From assembly GCA_965206405.1 (NCBI GenBank), contig CBDBJQ010000006.1, forward strand, positions 2,480,001-2,544,000: a DNA stretch of 64,000 nucleotides, given 5' to 3'. Origin of the DNA: CBDBJQ01 sp965206405 (GTDB lineage Bacteria; Pseudomonadota; Alphaproteobacteria; UBA8366). Under the pieces are notes generated by a model. That model ran no database searches. It was given only the letters and a program-made list of their open reading frames with translations, and was not told the DNA's origin. Positions within the stretch are counted from its first letter, which is position 1; every line of letters starts with the position of its first letter. Below are positions 8,982-17,306 of the stretch, one piece after another. Both the position numbers and the translations under genes were made by a program.

Positions 8982-11012
8982 ATGATCGATCATCCGCCCG
9001 GCTACGAGGGCGACGACGCACTGACGCAACTCTTTGCAAAAGCCGCCATTGTACAAGATGCCGCGTCAGCGCGAGCGTTCCTGGCCGGGATCATCGCTGC
9101 ACCGGAGCGGCCGGACCCCGGGGAATGGCTCGCCCTGCTTGCCCCGGAGGCGGATGCGATGCTCTCCGCCCAGATCGCTGCCCTTTGTCGCGAAATCGCC
9201 GACAGCGCCCAACCCGGCTTTACGCTCCGCCCACCGGCGGAACGCATCGAAGCGCTGCGCCGGACCTTTGCCGAGCGCAAGCTTGCAGGGTTCATCGTCC
9301 CTCGGTCAGACGAATATCAGGGCGAATACGTGCCACCCAGGGCGGGACGACTGCGCTGGCTAACAGGCTTCTCGGGATCGGCCGGCACTGCCGTAATTCT
9401 CGAAAAGGCGGCCGCGGTATTTTCCGATGGCCGGTATACACTCCAGCTCCGCCAGGAGATCGACACTGCGCTGTTTGAAACGCCGGCGCCGGAGAAAACA
9501 CCGCCGGAATGGACCGCCGGATACATCGCGCCAGGCGAGCGGATAGGCTACGACCCGGCATTGATGTCGCAGGCCGAGATCCAGCGCTGGCACGACGCCC
9601 TTCTGCCGATCGACGGCGTGCTTGTGCCGATGGAAAGCAACCCCGTTGATGCGGTGTGGAAAGAGCAACCGGCGGCCCCGATCTCCCCGGTGGTGCCGCA
9701 TGGCGTGGAGTTCGCCGGCATAGCGGCTGCCGAGAAGCGTCGGAATATCGCCGGAAAACTGAAGGCAGCCGAAATCGATGCCGCGGTGCTCACCCTGCCC
9801 GAATCGATTGCCTGGCTACTCAACATCCGCGGTGGCGATATCGCGCATATGCCGGTTGCGCTCTCTTTCGCCATCATCCGAAACGATGCATCCGTGGAAT
9901 GGTTCATCGACGAGCGCAAGCTGACAGTCGCGATCGCCAGTCATCTTGATCCAGGCGTCGCCATTCACCCGATCGGGGAATTCGAAGCCGCCTTGAAGAT
10001 GTTCAGTGCCAAGGACGTCATTCGCGCCGACCCGGCTACCGCATCCGCTCTTGTGTTCGACGCCCTTGTCGAGAGCGGGGCCCAGATAGACAGCGGCAAC
10101 GATCCCTGCCTTTTGGCCAAGGCCTGCAAGAACGATATCGAAATCGCCGGTATTCGCGCCGCCCATCTGCGCGACGGCGCCGCGTTGACGCGGTTTCTCG
10201 CCTGGTTCGACGAACATGCCGGCGATGGAAAACTGACAGAACTCGATGCGGCCACGCGTCTGCGCGCCTTCCGCGCCGAAGATCCCATGTTCCGCGACCT
10301 GAGCTTCCCGACGATATCGGCAGCCGGACCACATGGCGCGATCGTGCACTATTCGGTAACACCCGAAACCAACCGAACCATCGCGCCAGACGACATCTAC
10401 CTTGTCGATTCAGGCGCCCAGTATCCGGACGGGACAACCGACGTTACCCGCACGATCACGGTCGGCACACCGGACGCCGAGGTGGTCGACCGGTTCACCC
10501 GGGTGCTCCGGGGTCATATCGCGCTTGCTTCCGCCCGGTTCCCCGAGGGCACCGCCGGCGGACATCTTGATGTCCTCGCCCGGGCACCGCTGTGGGAGGC
10601 TGGGTTTGATTTCAACCACGGGACGGGACATGGCGTCGGCGCCTATCTTGGAGTCCATGAAGGCCCCCAGAGAATCGCGCGTTGGGCGGCCGGCCCACCG
10701 CTCGAGCCTGGCATGGTGATCTCGAATGAACCGGGCTACTACCGCGAAGGGCGGTTCGGGATTCGCATCGAGAACCTGGTCCTGGTCCGGGACGCGGCAC
10801 TTGGAGAAGACGCCGAGCAGCCAATGCGGGAATTCGAAACCCTAACCTTGGCGCCCATCGATTTGCGGCTGGTTGATCCCGGCCTGATGACCCCGACCGA
10901 ACGGGAATGGCTCGATCGCTACCACGCACGGGTTCGCGATACCCTTTCCCCTCTACTCGATGCCCCGGCATGCGGCTGGCTTGAAGCCGCGACCCGCAAA
11001 ATCGCCGCCTGA
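8982..11012 (+). CDS. Xaa-Pro aminopeptidase (aminopeptidase P family, M24B)
   Basis: A 676-residue three-domain aminopeptidase P, which removes N-terminal residues preceding proline. Two creatinase-like N-terminal domains (RRTFAERKLAGFIVPRSDEY; WLTGFSGSAGTAVI) precede the pita-bread metallopeptidase domain. The five metal ligands are all present: Asp in YLVDSGAQY, Asp in GTTDVTRT, His in HGTGHGVGAYL, Glu in ISNEPGYY and Glu in IRIENLVL. Roughly 90 residues precede the first domain, longer than in many homologues. The frame extends upstream to 8943 into the end of the IS3 element; ATG 8982, outside the IS, is taken as the native start. The IS insertion sits only 23 bp upstream and has probably separated the gene from its original promoter. 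Confidence 0.88.
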   Translation: MIDHPPGYEGDDALTQLFAKAAIVQDAASARAFLAGIIAAPERPDPGEWLALLAPEADAMLSAQIAALCREIADSAQPGFTLRPPAERIEALRRTFAERKLAGFIVPRSDEYQGEYVPPRAGRLRWLTGFSGSAGTAVILEKAAAVFSDGRYTLQLRQEIDTALFETPAPEKTPPEWTAGYIAPGERIGYDPALMSQAEIQRWHDALLPIDGVLVPMESNPVDAVWKEQPAAPISPVVPHGVEFAGIAAAEKRRNIAGKLKAAEIDAAVLTLPESIAWLLNIRGGDIAHMPVALSFAIIRNDASVEWFIDERKLTVAIASHLDPGVAIHPIGEFEAALKMFSAKDVIRADPATASALVFDALVESGAQIDSGNDPCLLAKACKNDIEIAGIRAAHLRDGAALTRFLAWFDEHAGDGKLTELDAATRLRAFRAEDPMFRDLSFPTISAAGPHGAIVHYSVTPETNRTIAPDDIYLVDSGAQYPDGTTDVTRTITVGTPDAEVVDRFTRVLRGHIALASARFPEGTAGGHLDVLARAPLWEAGFDFNHGTGHGVGAYLGVHEGPQRIARWAAGPPLEPGMVISNEPGYYREGRFGIRIENLVLVRDAALGEDAEQPMREFETLTLAPIDLRLVDPGLMTPTEREWLDRYHARVRDTLSPLLDAPACGWLEAATRKIAA

Positions 11013-11051
11013 CCGACGCTGCCACGGCCCGGCGGCTGAGCCACTGGTCTG

Positions 11052-13187
11052 TCAGCCCGCGATCAGTTTTTCCCAGGCGATTTCGTCGAGAACCGTCACG
11101 CCGAGTTCCCCAGCCTTGCGTACTTTCGATCCCGCCTCGTTGCCCGCAACGACGTAGTCGGTTTTGGCGGAAACAGAGCCGGATACCTTGGCGCCGAGGG
11201 TTTCGGCGCGGGCTTTGGCTTCGTTGCGGGTCATGTTTTCCAACGTTCCCGTGAACACCACCATCTTGCCGGTGATCGGCGAGGAAACCACATCGCCGGG
11301 ATCGTGCGCGATGATGGTCAGCTCCCTCTTCAGATCGTCGAAAATCTCACCGGTGTGAGACGCCAGGAAGAACGCCGCCAGTTCGTCGGCGCGTTCCTGG
11401 CCAATCCGGTCAATGCTGCAGAGATCGGCATAGGCCGCGCCGACATCGTCGGGTTTGGCCTCCGGGCTGTCTCGGCGTTCGCTCGCGACCTTCCCCATCG
11501 CTTCGCGCCAGGAATCGAAATCCCCATAGTGCCTGGCCAAGATCCGGGCGTTGACTTCGCCAATCAGGCGGATACCAAGGGCATAGATGAGCCGGTCAAG
11601 AGAGATCGTTCGGCGCTCCTCGATCGCAGCGAGTAGCTTATTAACCGACTGCTCTCCCCAATATTCACGGGATTTTAGCTCCTCGCGATCCTTCTCGTGC
11701 AGGCGGAATATGTCGGCAGGAACGCGGATGATTCCGCTCTGCCACAGGTCCCTGACGCTCCAGGCGCCAAGGTTCTCGATGTCGAATGCGTCCCTGGAGA
11801 CGAAATGCTTCAGTCGCTCGACCGCCTGGGCATTGCAGCCCAGGCCTCCGGTACACCGGGCTACCGCCTCCCCCGATGGGCGCAGGGCGCGGCTTCCACA
11901 ATCCGGACATGTCTCGGGAAAGACAAAATCCCGCTCCTCGCCGGTCCGCTCTCCCGTCATCACCTCAATGACCTGCGGAATGACGTCGCCCGCCCTCTGG
12001 ACCATGACCTTGTCGCCGATACGGATACCGAGGCGCTCGATCTCGTCCTGGTTGTGCAGGGTTGCCCGGGCGACCGTTACCCCACCGATATTGACCGGCT
12101 CGAGTTCGGCCACAGGAGTCAGTGCCCCGGTGCGGCCGACCTGTACCACGATGTCGGTGACCAGGGTTGGCGCCACCTCGGCAGGGAACTTGACGGCGAC
12201 AGCCCAGCGCGGTGCCCGGCTCGCCATACCGAGCCGGTCTTGCCAATCGAGCCGGTTCACCTTGAGGACAACGCCGTCGATGTCATAAGAAAGGTCGGGC
12301 CGGATGCTGAAAATCCGGTCGAAACAGGCGATCGCCGCGTCGACATCGAAGCAGATTTCCGATTCTGGGTTTGTGGGGATGCCCCAGGCCGCCAGTTTTT
12401 CCAGGAACACCCATTGCGTATCGCCGACGGCATCGCTGACTTCGCCCCAGCCATAGCCGAAGAACTTCAACGGTCGTGACTTCGTGATCGCGGAATCCTG
12501 CTGGCGCAGGCTTCCCGCCGCCGCGTTGCGGGGATTGGCGAAGAGTTTCTCCTTGTTCTTCTCCCGCGTCTTGTTGAGCGCCGCGAAATCCTCTCGCGTC
12601 ATGTAAATCTCGCCACGCACCTCGAGAATCCTCGGCGCATTCACCACCATCTCCGGAATATCGTCGATGACCCGCATGTTAGCGGTGACATCCTCACCCT
12701 CGGCGCCATCACCCCGGGTTGCGCCCAGCACAAGCCGCCCATTCTCATAGCGCAGGGAAGCCGAGAGCCCATCAATCTTTGGCTCGGCAACGAGTTCGAC
12801 CGGCACTTCTGCATCGAGTCCGAGGAAACGGCGTGTGCGCGCGACGAACTCCCGGAGATCGTCTTCCCCGAAAGCGTTGGAGAGAGACAGCATCGGCCGT
12901 GCGTGCCGGACCTTGGCGAACCGCCCCGAAACTGTCGCGCCAACCCGATCGGACGGGCTATCAGGGCGTTTCAGATCAGGAAACCGCACCTCGATGGCTT
13001 TGTGTCGGCGGCGCAGGCCGTCATACGCTGCATCGTCGACCTCGGGTGTATCCTGGTTGTAATAGAGGTCGTCATGACGCGCGATCTCGGCGGCAAGCCT
13101 CTCGAGTTCGCGTTCCGCCTGCGCCTCCGTCAACGCATCGACAGCTGTCCCGGTAGCTGGTTTGGCAGCTGGTTTACCGGCGCTCAT
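11052..13187 (-). CDS. ligA: NAD-dependent DNA ligase
   Basis: A 711-residue bacterial DNA ligase. Domains in order: Ia NMN-binding domain (YYNQDTPEVDDAAYD), the adenylation domain with the nucleophile Lys137 in EPKIDG, the OB fold, a four-cysteine zinc finger (CPDCGSRA to RCTGGLGCNAQ), the helix-hairpin-helix region, and a C-terminal BRCT domain (GKMVVFTGTLENMTRNEAKA). It seals nicks in replication and repair. The ATG overlaps the recN stop as ATGA, so it is the last gene of bamD-recN-ligA and probably translationally coupled to recN. It converges with the aminopeptidase gene, 39 bp away. The first ~17 residues are an Ala/Lys/Pro-rich extension. Confidence 0.97.
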   Translation of the reverse strand: MSAGKPAAKPATGTAVDALTEAQAERELERLAAEIARHDDLYYNQDTPEVDDAAYDGLRRRHKAIEVRFPDLKRPDSPSDRVGATVSGRFAKVRHARPMLSLSNAFGEDDLREFVARTRRFLGLDAEVPVELVAEPKIDGLSASLRYENGRLVLGATRGDGAEGEDVTANMRVIDDIPEMVVNAPRILEVRGEIYMTREDFAALNKTREKNKEKLFANPRNAAAGSLRQQDSAITKSRPLKFFGYGWGEVSDAVGDTQWVFLEKLAAWGIPTNPESEICFDVDAAIACFDRIFSIRPDLSYDIDGVVLKVNRLDWQDRLGMASRAPRWAVAVKFPAEVAPTLVTDIVVQVGRTGALTPVAELEPVNIGGVTVARATLHNQDEIERLGIRIGDKVMVQRAGDVIPQVIEVMTGERTGEERDFVFPETCPDCGSRALRPSGEAVARCTGGLGCNAQAVERLKHFVSRDAFDIENLGAWSVRDLWQSGIIRVPADIFRLHEKDREELKSREYWGEQSVNKLLAAIEERRTISLDRLIYALGIRLIGEVNARILARHYGDFDSWREAMGKVASERRDSPEAKPDDVGAAYADLCSIDRIGQERADELAAFFLASHTGEIFDDLKRELTIIAHDPGDVVSSPITGKMVVFTGTLENMTRNEAKARAETLGAKVSGSVSAKTDYVVAGNEAGSKVRKAGELGVTVLDEIAWEKLIAG

Positions 13188-14857
13188 GCCGCCTCACCTC
13201 GCATCAATCTTCCGGCGGCGTGCCGCGCTTCCTCGGTAACCGACGTACCCGCCAGCATTCGCGCCACCTCCTCGCGCCGGGCCTTGCCCTCGAGCGGGGT
13301 AATCCTGGTAACTTCCGTCTTGCCGTCTTTCTCCCTATCGACCCGGAAATGCCCGTCGCCCCGGGCCGCTACCTGTGGCGAATGGGTGACAACCAGCACC
13401 TGGAGATCCGCGCCCAATTTCTTCAGGCGTTCGCCGACCGCATAGGCGGTCGCACCTCCGACACCGGCATCGACTTCGTCAAAAACCAGCGTCGAGGCTT
13501 CCCCAGCCAGAATCAGTTTCAGAGCCAGCATCAGCCGGGCCCGCTCACCGCCGGAAGCAATCCGCGCGATCGGCCCTGGTTCGGCGTCGGGCACCGTCGA
13601 CACCAGGAACTCAACCTGCTCGCATCCGTTCCCTCCCCAACCCTCCGGCTCCAGTGTCGTTATTGAGACCACGAACCGGACGCTGTCGAGCCGAAGCGGC
13701 TGGAGTTCATCGACAACCGCCTTCTCCAGCTTCTTCACTGCCTTACGACGTTGCTTGCCAAGCTTCCCGGCACGCTCGAGATAGATTTCTCGCGCCGCCG
13801 AAGCTGCCGCTTCGAGAGTTGCGATGTGGTCGTCCCCCTCCTCGAGCGCAGACAGTTCCGCTTCCAGGTCGCGCAACCGGGTCGGCAATTCCTCAATCGG
13901 TACAGCCTGTTGTCTTGCGGCCCCCTGATAGGCGAAAAGCCGGGCCTCGATCCTCTCCAGAGCCGCCGGCGACGCATCGGCCTTCGCCGCTGCCGCCTGT
14001 AGCGACCGCAAGGCCTCCTCGGTCTCTATCTGGGCCCGCGACAGAGCCTCTTGGGTCTCGTCGAGAAACCCTTCCGCGAGCCCCGAGGTTTTCTCAAGCA
14101 AGCGTTCAGCGCCGCGCAACCTGTCGGATGCACCGCCTTCCTCTGAAAGTTCCCGCAAGGCACCGTCCATCGCCTCAGCCAGCATCGCGGCGTTCCTCAC
14201 AACATCGCGGTCACGCCGCAGACGTTCATGCTCACCCTCTTCCGGTGCAAGATCTACAAGGGTGGATACTTGCCGACGCAGCTCCGCCTCCCGCTCAGTC
14301 GCCTTGGCGACCGCAGCTAAAGCCTCTTCCAGCGCCTGGTTTGCGGTGCGCCATGCACGGAACGCTTCGCCCGTCGAGGCGCACAATCCGGATAGCCCCG
14401 CGAACCTGTCGAGGGCGGGGCCATGAACGCTTCGGTCGGCAATACCACGCCCGTCGAACTGGCCATGAACCTCGACGAGGCTTTCGCCACAACGGCGCAG
14501 CAGGGAGATACTGACTGACTGATCGTCGACATAACCCCGGCTGCGCCCGTCGGCGTCAAGCGTGCGGCGAAGGATCAGAGGTTCTTTTGCGTCGGAAACG
14601 GGGAGATCGTTCTCGGCAAGAAGCATGCGCGCAGGATGATCCTGCGGCACATCAAACTCGGCGGTCACCGAGGCAGCATCGCAACCCGGCCGCACCAGGC
14701 CAGAATTACCACGCGCACCGATAGCGAGGCCCAGCGCATCCAGCAGGATCGACTTTCCGGCGCCGGTCTCGCCGGTGAGAACGCCGAGCCCGCCGCAAAG
14801 CGGAAGGTCCAGCCGATCAATGAGGACAACGTTACGGACGCCGAGCCGGGTCAGCAT
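13184..14857 (-). CDS. recN: DNA repair protein RecN
   Basis: A 557-residue SMC-like ATPase of double-strand-break repair. Walker A GETGAGKS is at about residues 29-36, the ABC-type signature is in ASGGERARLMLALK, and Walker B is LVFDEVDAGVGG; the middle is a long coiled coil rich in Glu, Ala and Arg. RecN holds broken ends together and supports RecA-dependent repair. It begins 6 bp after bamD and overlaps ligA by 4 bp. I see no LexA box directly upstream; expression probably comes from the bamD promoter region. Confidence 0.95.
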   Translation of the reverse strand: MLTRLGVRNVVLIDRLDLPLCGGLGVLTGETGAGKSILLDALGLAIGARGNSGLVRPGCDAASVTAEFDVPQDHPARMLLAENDLPVSDAKEPLILRRTLDADGRSRGYVDDQSVSISLLRRCGESLVEVHGQFDGRGIADRSVHGPALDRFAGLSGLCASTGEAFRAWRTANQALEEALAAVAKATEREAELRRQVSTLVDLAPEEGEHERLRRDRDVVRNAAMLAEAMDGALRELSEEGGASDRLRGAERLLEKTSGLAEGFLDETQEALSRAQIETEEALRSLQAAAAKADASPAALERIEARLFAYQGAARQQAVPIEELPTRLRDLEAELSALEEGDDHIATLEAAASAAREIYLERAGKLGKQRRKAVKKLEKAVVDELQPLRLDSVRFVVSITTLEPEGWGGNGCEQVEFLVSTVPDAEPGPIARIASGGERARLMLALKLILAGEASTLVFDEVDAGVGGATAYAVGERLKKLGADLQVLVVTHSPQVAARGDGHFRVDREKDGKTEVTRITPLEGKARREEVARMLAGTSVTEEARHAAGRLMRGEAA

Positions 14858-14863
14858 CGCGGA

Positions 14864-15697
14864 TCAGTGCTGACGGCCTGACGGAGATTGCTGCAGCGAA
14901 GATTGCGCGGGTTGCAGATTGCTCCTGCGGAGAAGGGTGTAGCTGTCCCTGTACCACCGGCTTCTCGGATAATTGTGCCGCAACACCGCAGCATTCCGCC
15001 GGGCCTCGTCGTACAACCCCAGCGAAACGTAGCACTCTGCCGTGCGATGCAACGCTTCGGGGATATGCGCCGTCGTCTGGTATTCCCTCACCACTTTCTC
15101 GTAGCGACCCAGGGCAGCGATGCATTCGCCGCGCTGCTGATAAAAGCGGCCGATCGTCATTGATTTGGCGGCAATCTGGTCCCTAGAAACATCAACCTTG
15201 GCGCGAGCATCCTGGCCATAGGCGGTTTCCGGGAATCGGACGGCGACGTCGCTGAGCGCGGCGAGAGCCTGGTGCGTTATTTTCTGGTCACGGCCGACAT
15301 CAAGGATTTGGTTGTAGTAACACATCGCCCTCAGATAGTAGGCGTAGTCGACATTGCGGTGACCTGGATGCAGGGAAATGAACTGATCGAGTTGGGCTAT
15401 CGCTTCGGAATAAACCCCGCGACTGTAATGGCTGAAGGCGGCCATCAACTGGGCCTGGCTCGCCCAGCGCGAATACGGATGCTGGAAGCTGACTTCTTCG
15501 AACAGGCCCGCTGCCGTCTGGAGCCAACCCTGCTGGAAGTTGTCCAGCGCACTGTCGTAGAGCACTTTTACGGACGGAACCTCCTCCGGCTCGCTAACGT
15601 CGTCGGAAGAACAGGCCACCAGCCCGACAAGGCAGACGACAGCGGCAAAGTGCGCAAGCAATTTTCGCATGGTTCCAGAATTCCGGCTGACAGACAT
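14864..15697 (-). CDS. bamD: Outer membrane protein assembly lipoprotein BamD
   Basis: An outer-membrane lipoprotein of the BAM complex, 277 residues from the chosen start. The N-terminal signal has a basic n-region and a hydrophobic core ending in the lipobox LVAC, so the Cys would be lipidated. The mature part consists of TPR-like repeats: LYDSALDNFQQGWLQTAAGL, PYSRWASQAQLM, HPGHRNVDYAYYLRAMCYY and further units, the typical YfiO/BamD pattern. ATG 15697 has GGAGG five bases upstream; ATG 15670 (MRKLLAHF) is an alternative that also leaves an intact signal peptide. It lies downstream of lpxC but after an intrinsic terminator, so bamD-recN-ligA is probably its own transcription unit. Confidence 0.9.
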   Translation of the reverse strand: MSVSRNSGTMRKLLAHFAAVVCLVGLVACSSDDVSEPEEVPSVKVLYDSALDNFQQGWLQTAAGLFEEVSFQHPYSRWASQAQLMAAFSHYSRGVYSEAIAQLDQFISLHPGHRNVDYAYYLRAMCYYNQILDVGRDQKITHQALAALSDVAVRFPETAYGQDARAKVDVSRDQIAAKSMTIGRFYQQRGECIAALGRYEKVVREYQTTAHIPEALHRTAECYVSLGLYDEARRNAAVLRHNYPRSRWYRDSYTLLRRSNLQPAQSSLQQSPSGRQH

Positions 15698-15827
15698 CTC
15701 CGCCTCCGGCCCCGAAGTTATGGTGCGACCGAACTCGATCGATCGCCTGACGGTACCACAGGCACCGGCAATCTGCACGACATCAGGCACCAGACGAGCA
15801 CCTCTCCGAGGCCACCACCAGCTCATC

Positions 15828-15850
15828 AAAAAAGGCGGCCTAAGCCGCCT
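15828..15850 (-). terminator. Intrinsic terminator downstream of lpxC
   Basis: On the minus strand a 7-bp stem AGGCGGC / GCCGCCT with loop TTAG is followed directly by TTTTT. It lies about 60 bp after the lpxC stop and separates lpxC from bamD. Confidence 0.85.
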
Positions 15851-15911
15851 CGTTTGCACCGGATAATCCGTTTATCGGATGGCCGGGGTTCCCCAGATGG
15901 AAGCGGGTGGT

Positions 15912-16949
15912 TCAGGCCGCCGTCACCACCTCTTCCGTCTCGGCCCAGAGATCGCCGGAGGCATCGAGCGCATTCCCCTCCCGATCGATCAGGATCGGCA
16001 TCCAGGCATCTCGATCAGCCATCAGCGCGCGGATCAGGTGATTGTTGAGTTCGTGGCCGACGCACACTCCGGAAAACGCGCCGATAATGGGGGCGCCCGC
16101 CAGATAGAAATCGCCGACGCAATCGAGAATCTTGTGGCGCACAAGTTCGTCATGCGAACGAAGGCCTTCCCGGTTGAGCACCCTTCCCTTGTCGATGACG
16201 ACGGCGTTATCGAGCGAACCGCCACGGGCAAAACCGTTGCGGCGAAGATATTCCACATCCTCAAGGAACCCGAAGGTTCGTGCCCAAGCCAACTCGTCAG
16301 AGAAGGCGTCTCCGGTGATGCATACTGACAGGGTCTGCGCGCCCATACCCCGTGCCTCGAAATCAATCTCAAGGGAAATCGACTGGTGGCGGGCAGGCAT
16401 GACCGACAAGCTTCTCGGAGGATTCGTGCTCTCGACCGAAATCTTGCGGAGCACCCGGATGGCACGGCGCGGCACAGCCTGTTCGACAACGCCTGCCTGC
16501 GTGATCAGCGCGACAAAAGGACCCGAGCTGCCGTCAAGAACCGGCACCTCCGGACCATCGATCTCAATCAGGGCGTTGTCGACGCCGCAGCCCGCGAGTG
16601 CCGCAACCAGATGCTCTATGGTATCGATCGAAACGCCGTCATCGTTGGCGATCCGCGTACAAAGGCGCGTATCGACGACGTGGTCGAAACGAGCCGGGAC
16701 ATCGCGATCCAGCCCCTCGAGCCCTGTCGGGTCAACGCGCCGGAAAACAATCCCGGTATCGATGCCGGCCGGAAGAAGACGCAGCGTCACGGTTTGGGAC
16801 CGATGCAGGGTCACGCCGTTGCATACGCCCTCTTGGGCAAGGGTTCTCTGGCGCGCGACATTGCCGGGAAGCATGTTGTTTGCAGGAAGCTCCTGCGAAG
16901 CCGAGAAATCCTCATATATCGGGGATTTCGCTATCCGCTCGCCATCCAT
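15912..16949 (-). CDS. lpxC: UDP-3-O-acyl-N-acetylglucosamine deacetylase
   Basis: A 345-residue zinc amidase catalysing the committed step of lipid A synthesis. Zinc ligands are visible: His in EHLVAALAGCGVDN, His in GVCVGHELNNHL, and Asp in VRHKILDCVGDFYLAG; the signature PVLDGSSGPFV is present. The start at ATG 16949 (MDGERIAKSP) gives an extra ~25 residues before the conserved core (RQRTLAQEGVCNGVTLHRS); a later ATG at 16874 is possible but has no well-placed ribosome site. It follows ftsZ on the same strand after a 357-bp gap and ends in a clear terminator, so it may be expressed separately, as in many alphaproteobacteria. Confidence 0.95.
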   Translation of the reverse strand: MDGERIAKSPIYEDFSASQELPANNMLPGNVARQRTLAQEGVCNGVTLHRSQTVTLRLLPAGIDTGIVFRRVDPTGLEGLDRDVPARFDHVVDTRLCTRIANDDGVSIDTIEHLVAALAGCGVDNALIEIDGPEVPVLDGSSGPFVALITQAGVVEQAVPRRAIRVLRKISVESTNPPRSLSVMPARHQSISLEIDFEARGMGAQTLSVCITGDAFSDELAWARTFGFLEDVEYLRRNGFARGGSLDNAVVIDKGRVLNREGLRSHDELVRHKILDCVGDFYLAGAPIIGAFSGVCVGHELNNHLIRALMADRDAWMPILIDREGNALDASGDLWAETEEVVTAA

Positions 16950-17249
16950 AGTTTCACCCCACGGGTCGCAACTTTTGCGGGCATCCTGGGCCCGGATCCC
17001 GGTTCCGGGCATCGACCCCGGATACCGGCCCCGTTATCGACAGGGCATGGTTGCGATGCATGGTTATAAAAACCGCCGCGGTGACCCGCGACCTCGTTAG
17101 TGCTAATCTCCGCGCCCGCCCCGTATCCCGCAAATCATAGTTTGTTGCGGATTGTTACGGGCGTATTGCCGCCCAACCATCGGCATCCACTAGCATCCAC
17201 CAGCCACGTCGCCGGTCACGGGAGGGGCTTCCATTTTTTACGCAAGAGG

Positions 17250-17279
17250 ATGCCGCCCCGGGATAGCCCGGGGCGGCAT
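17250..17279 (-). terminator. Strong 13-bp hairpin after ftsZ (possible terminator or 3' barrier)
   Basis: ATGCCGCCCCGGG and CCCGGGGCGGCAT form a perfect 13-bp stem with a 4-base loop, about 28 bp downstream of the ftsZ stop. On the minus strand it is not followed by a T-run, so it may be an L-shaped terminator or an mRNA 3' stabiliser. The rest of the 357-bp gap 16950-17306 contains no recognisable gene and presumably carries the lpxC promoter. Confidence 0.6.
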
Positions 17280-17306
17280 GGAATCAACCGGTATGCGGCA
17301 AGCTTT

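Noticed and set aside
17250..17279. Definite Rho-independent terminator for ftsZ
   Set aside because: The hairpin is very strong but lacks the following T-run on the transcribed strand, so it is listed only as terminator-like.
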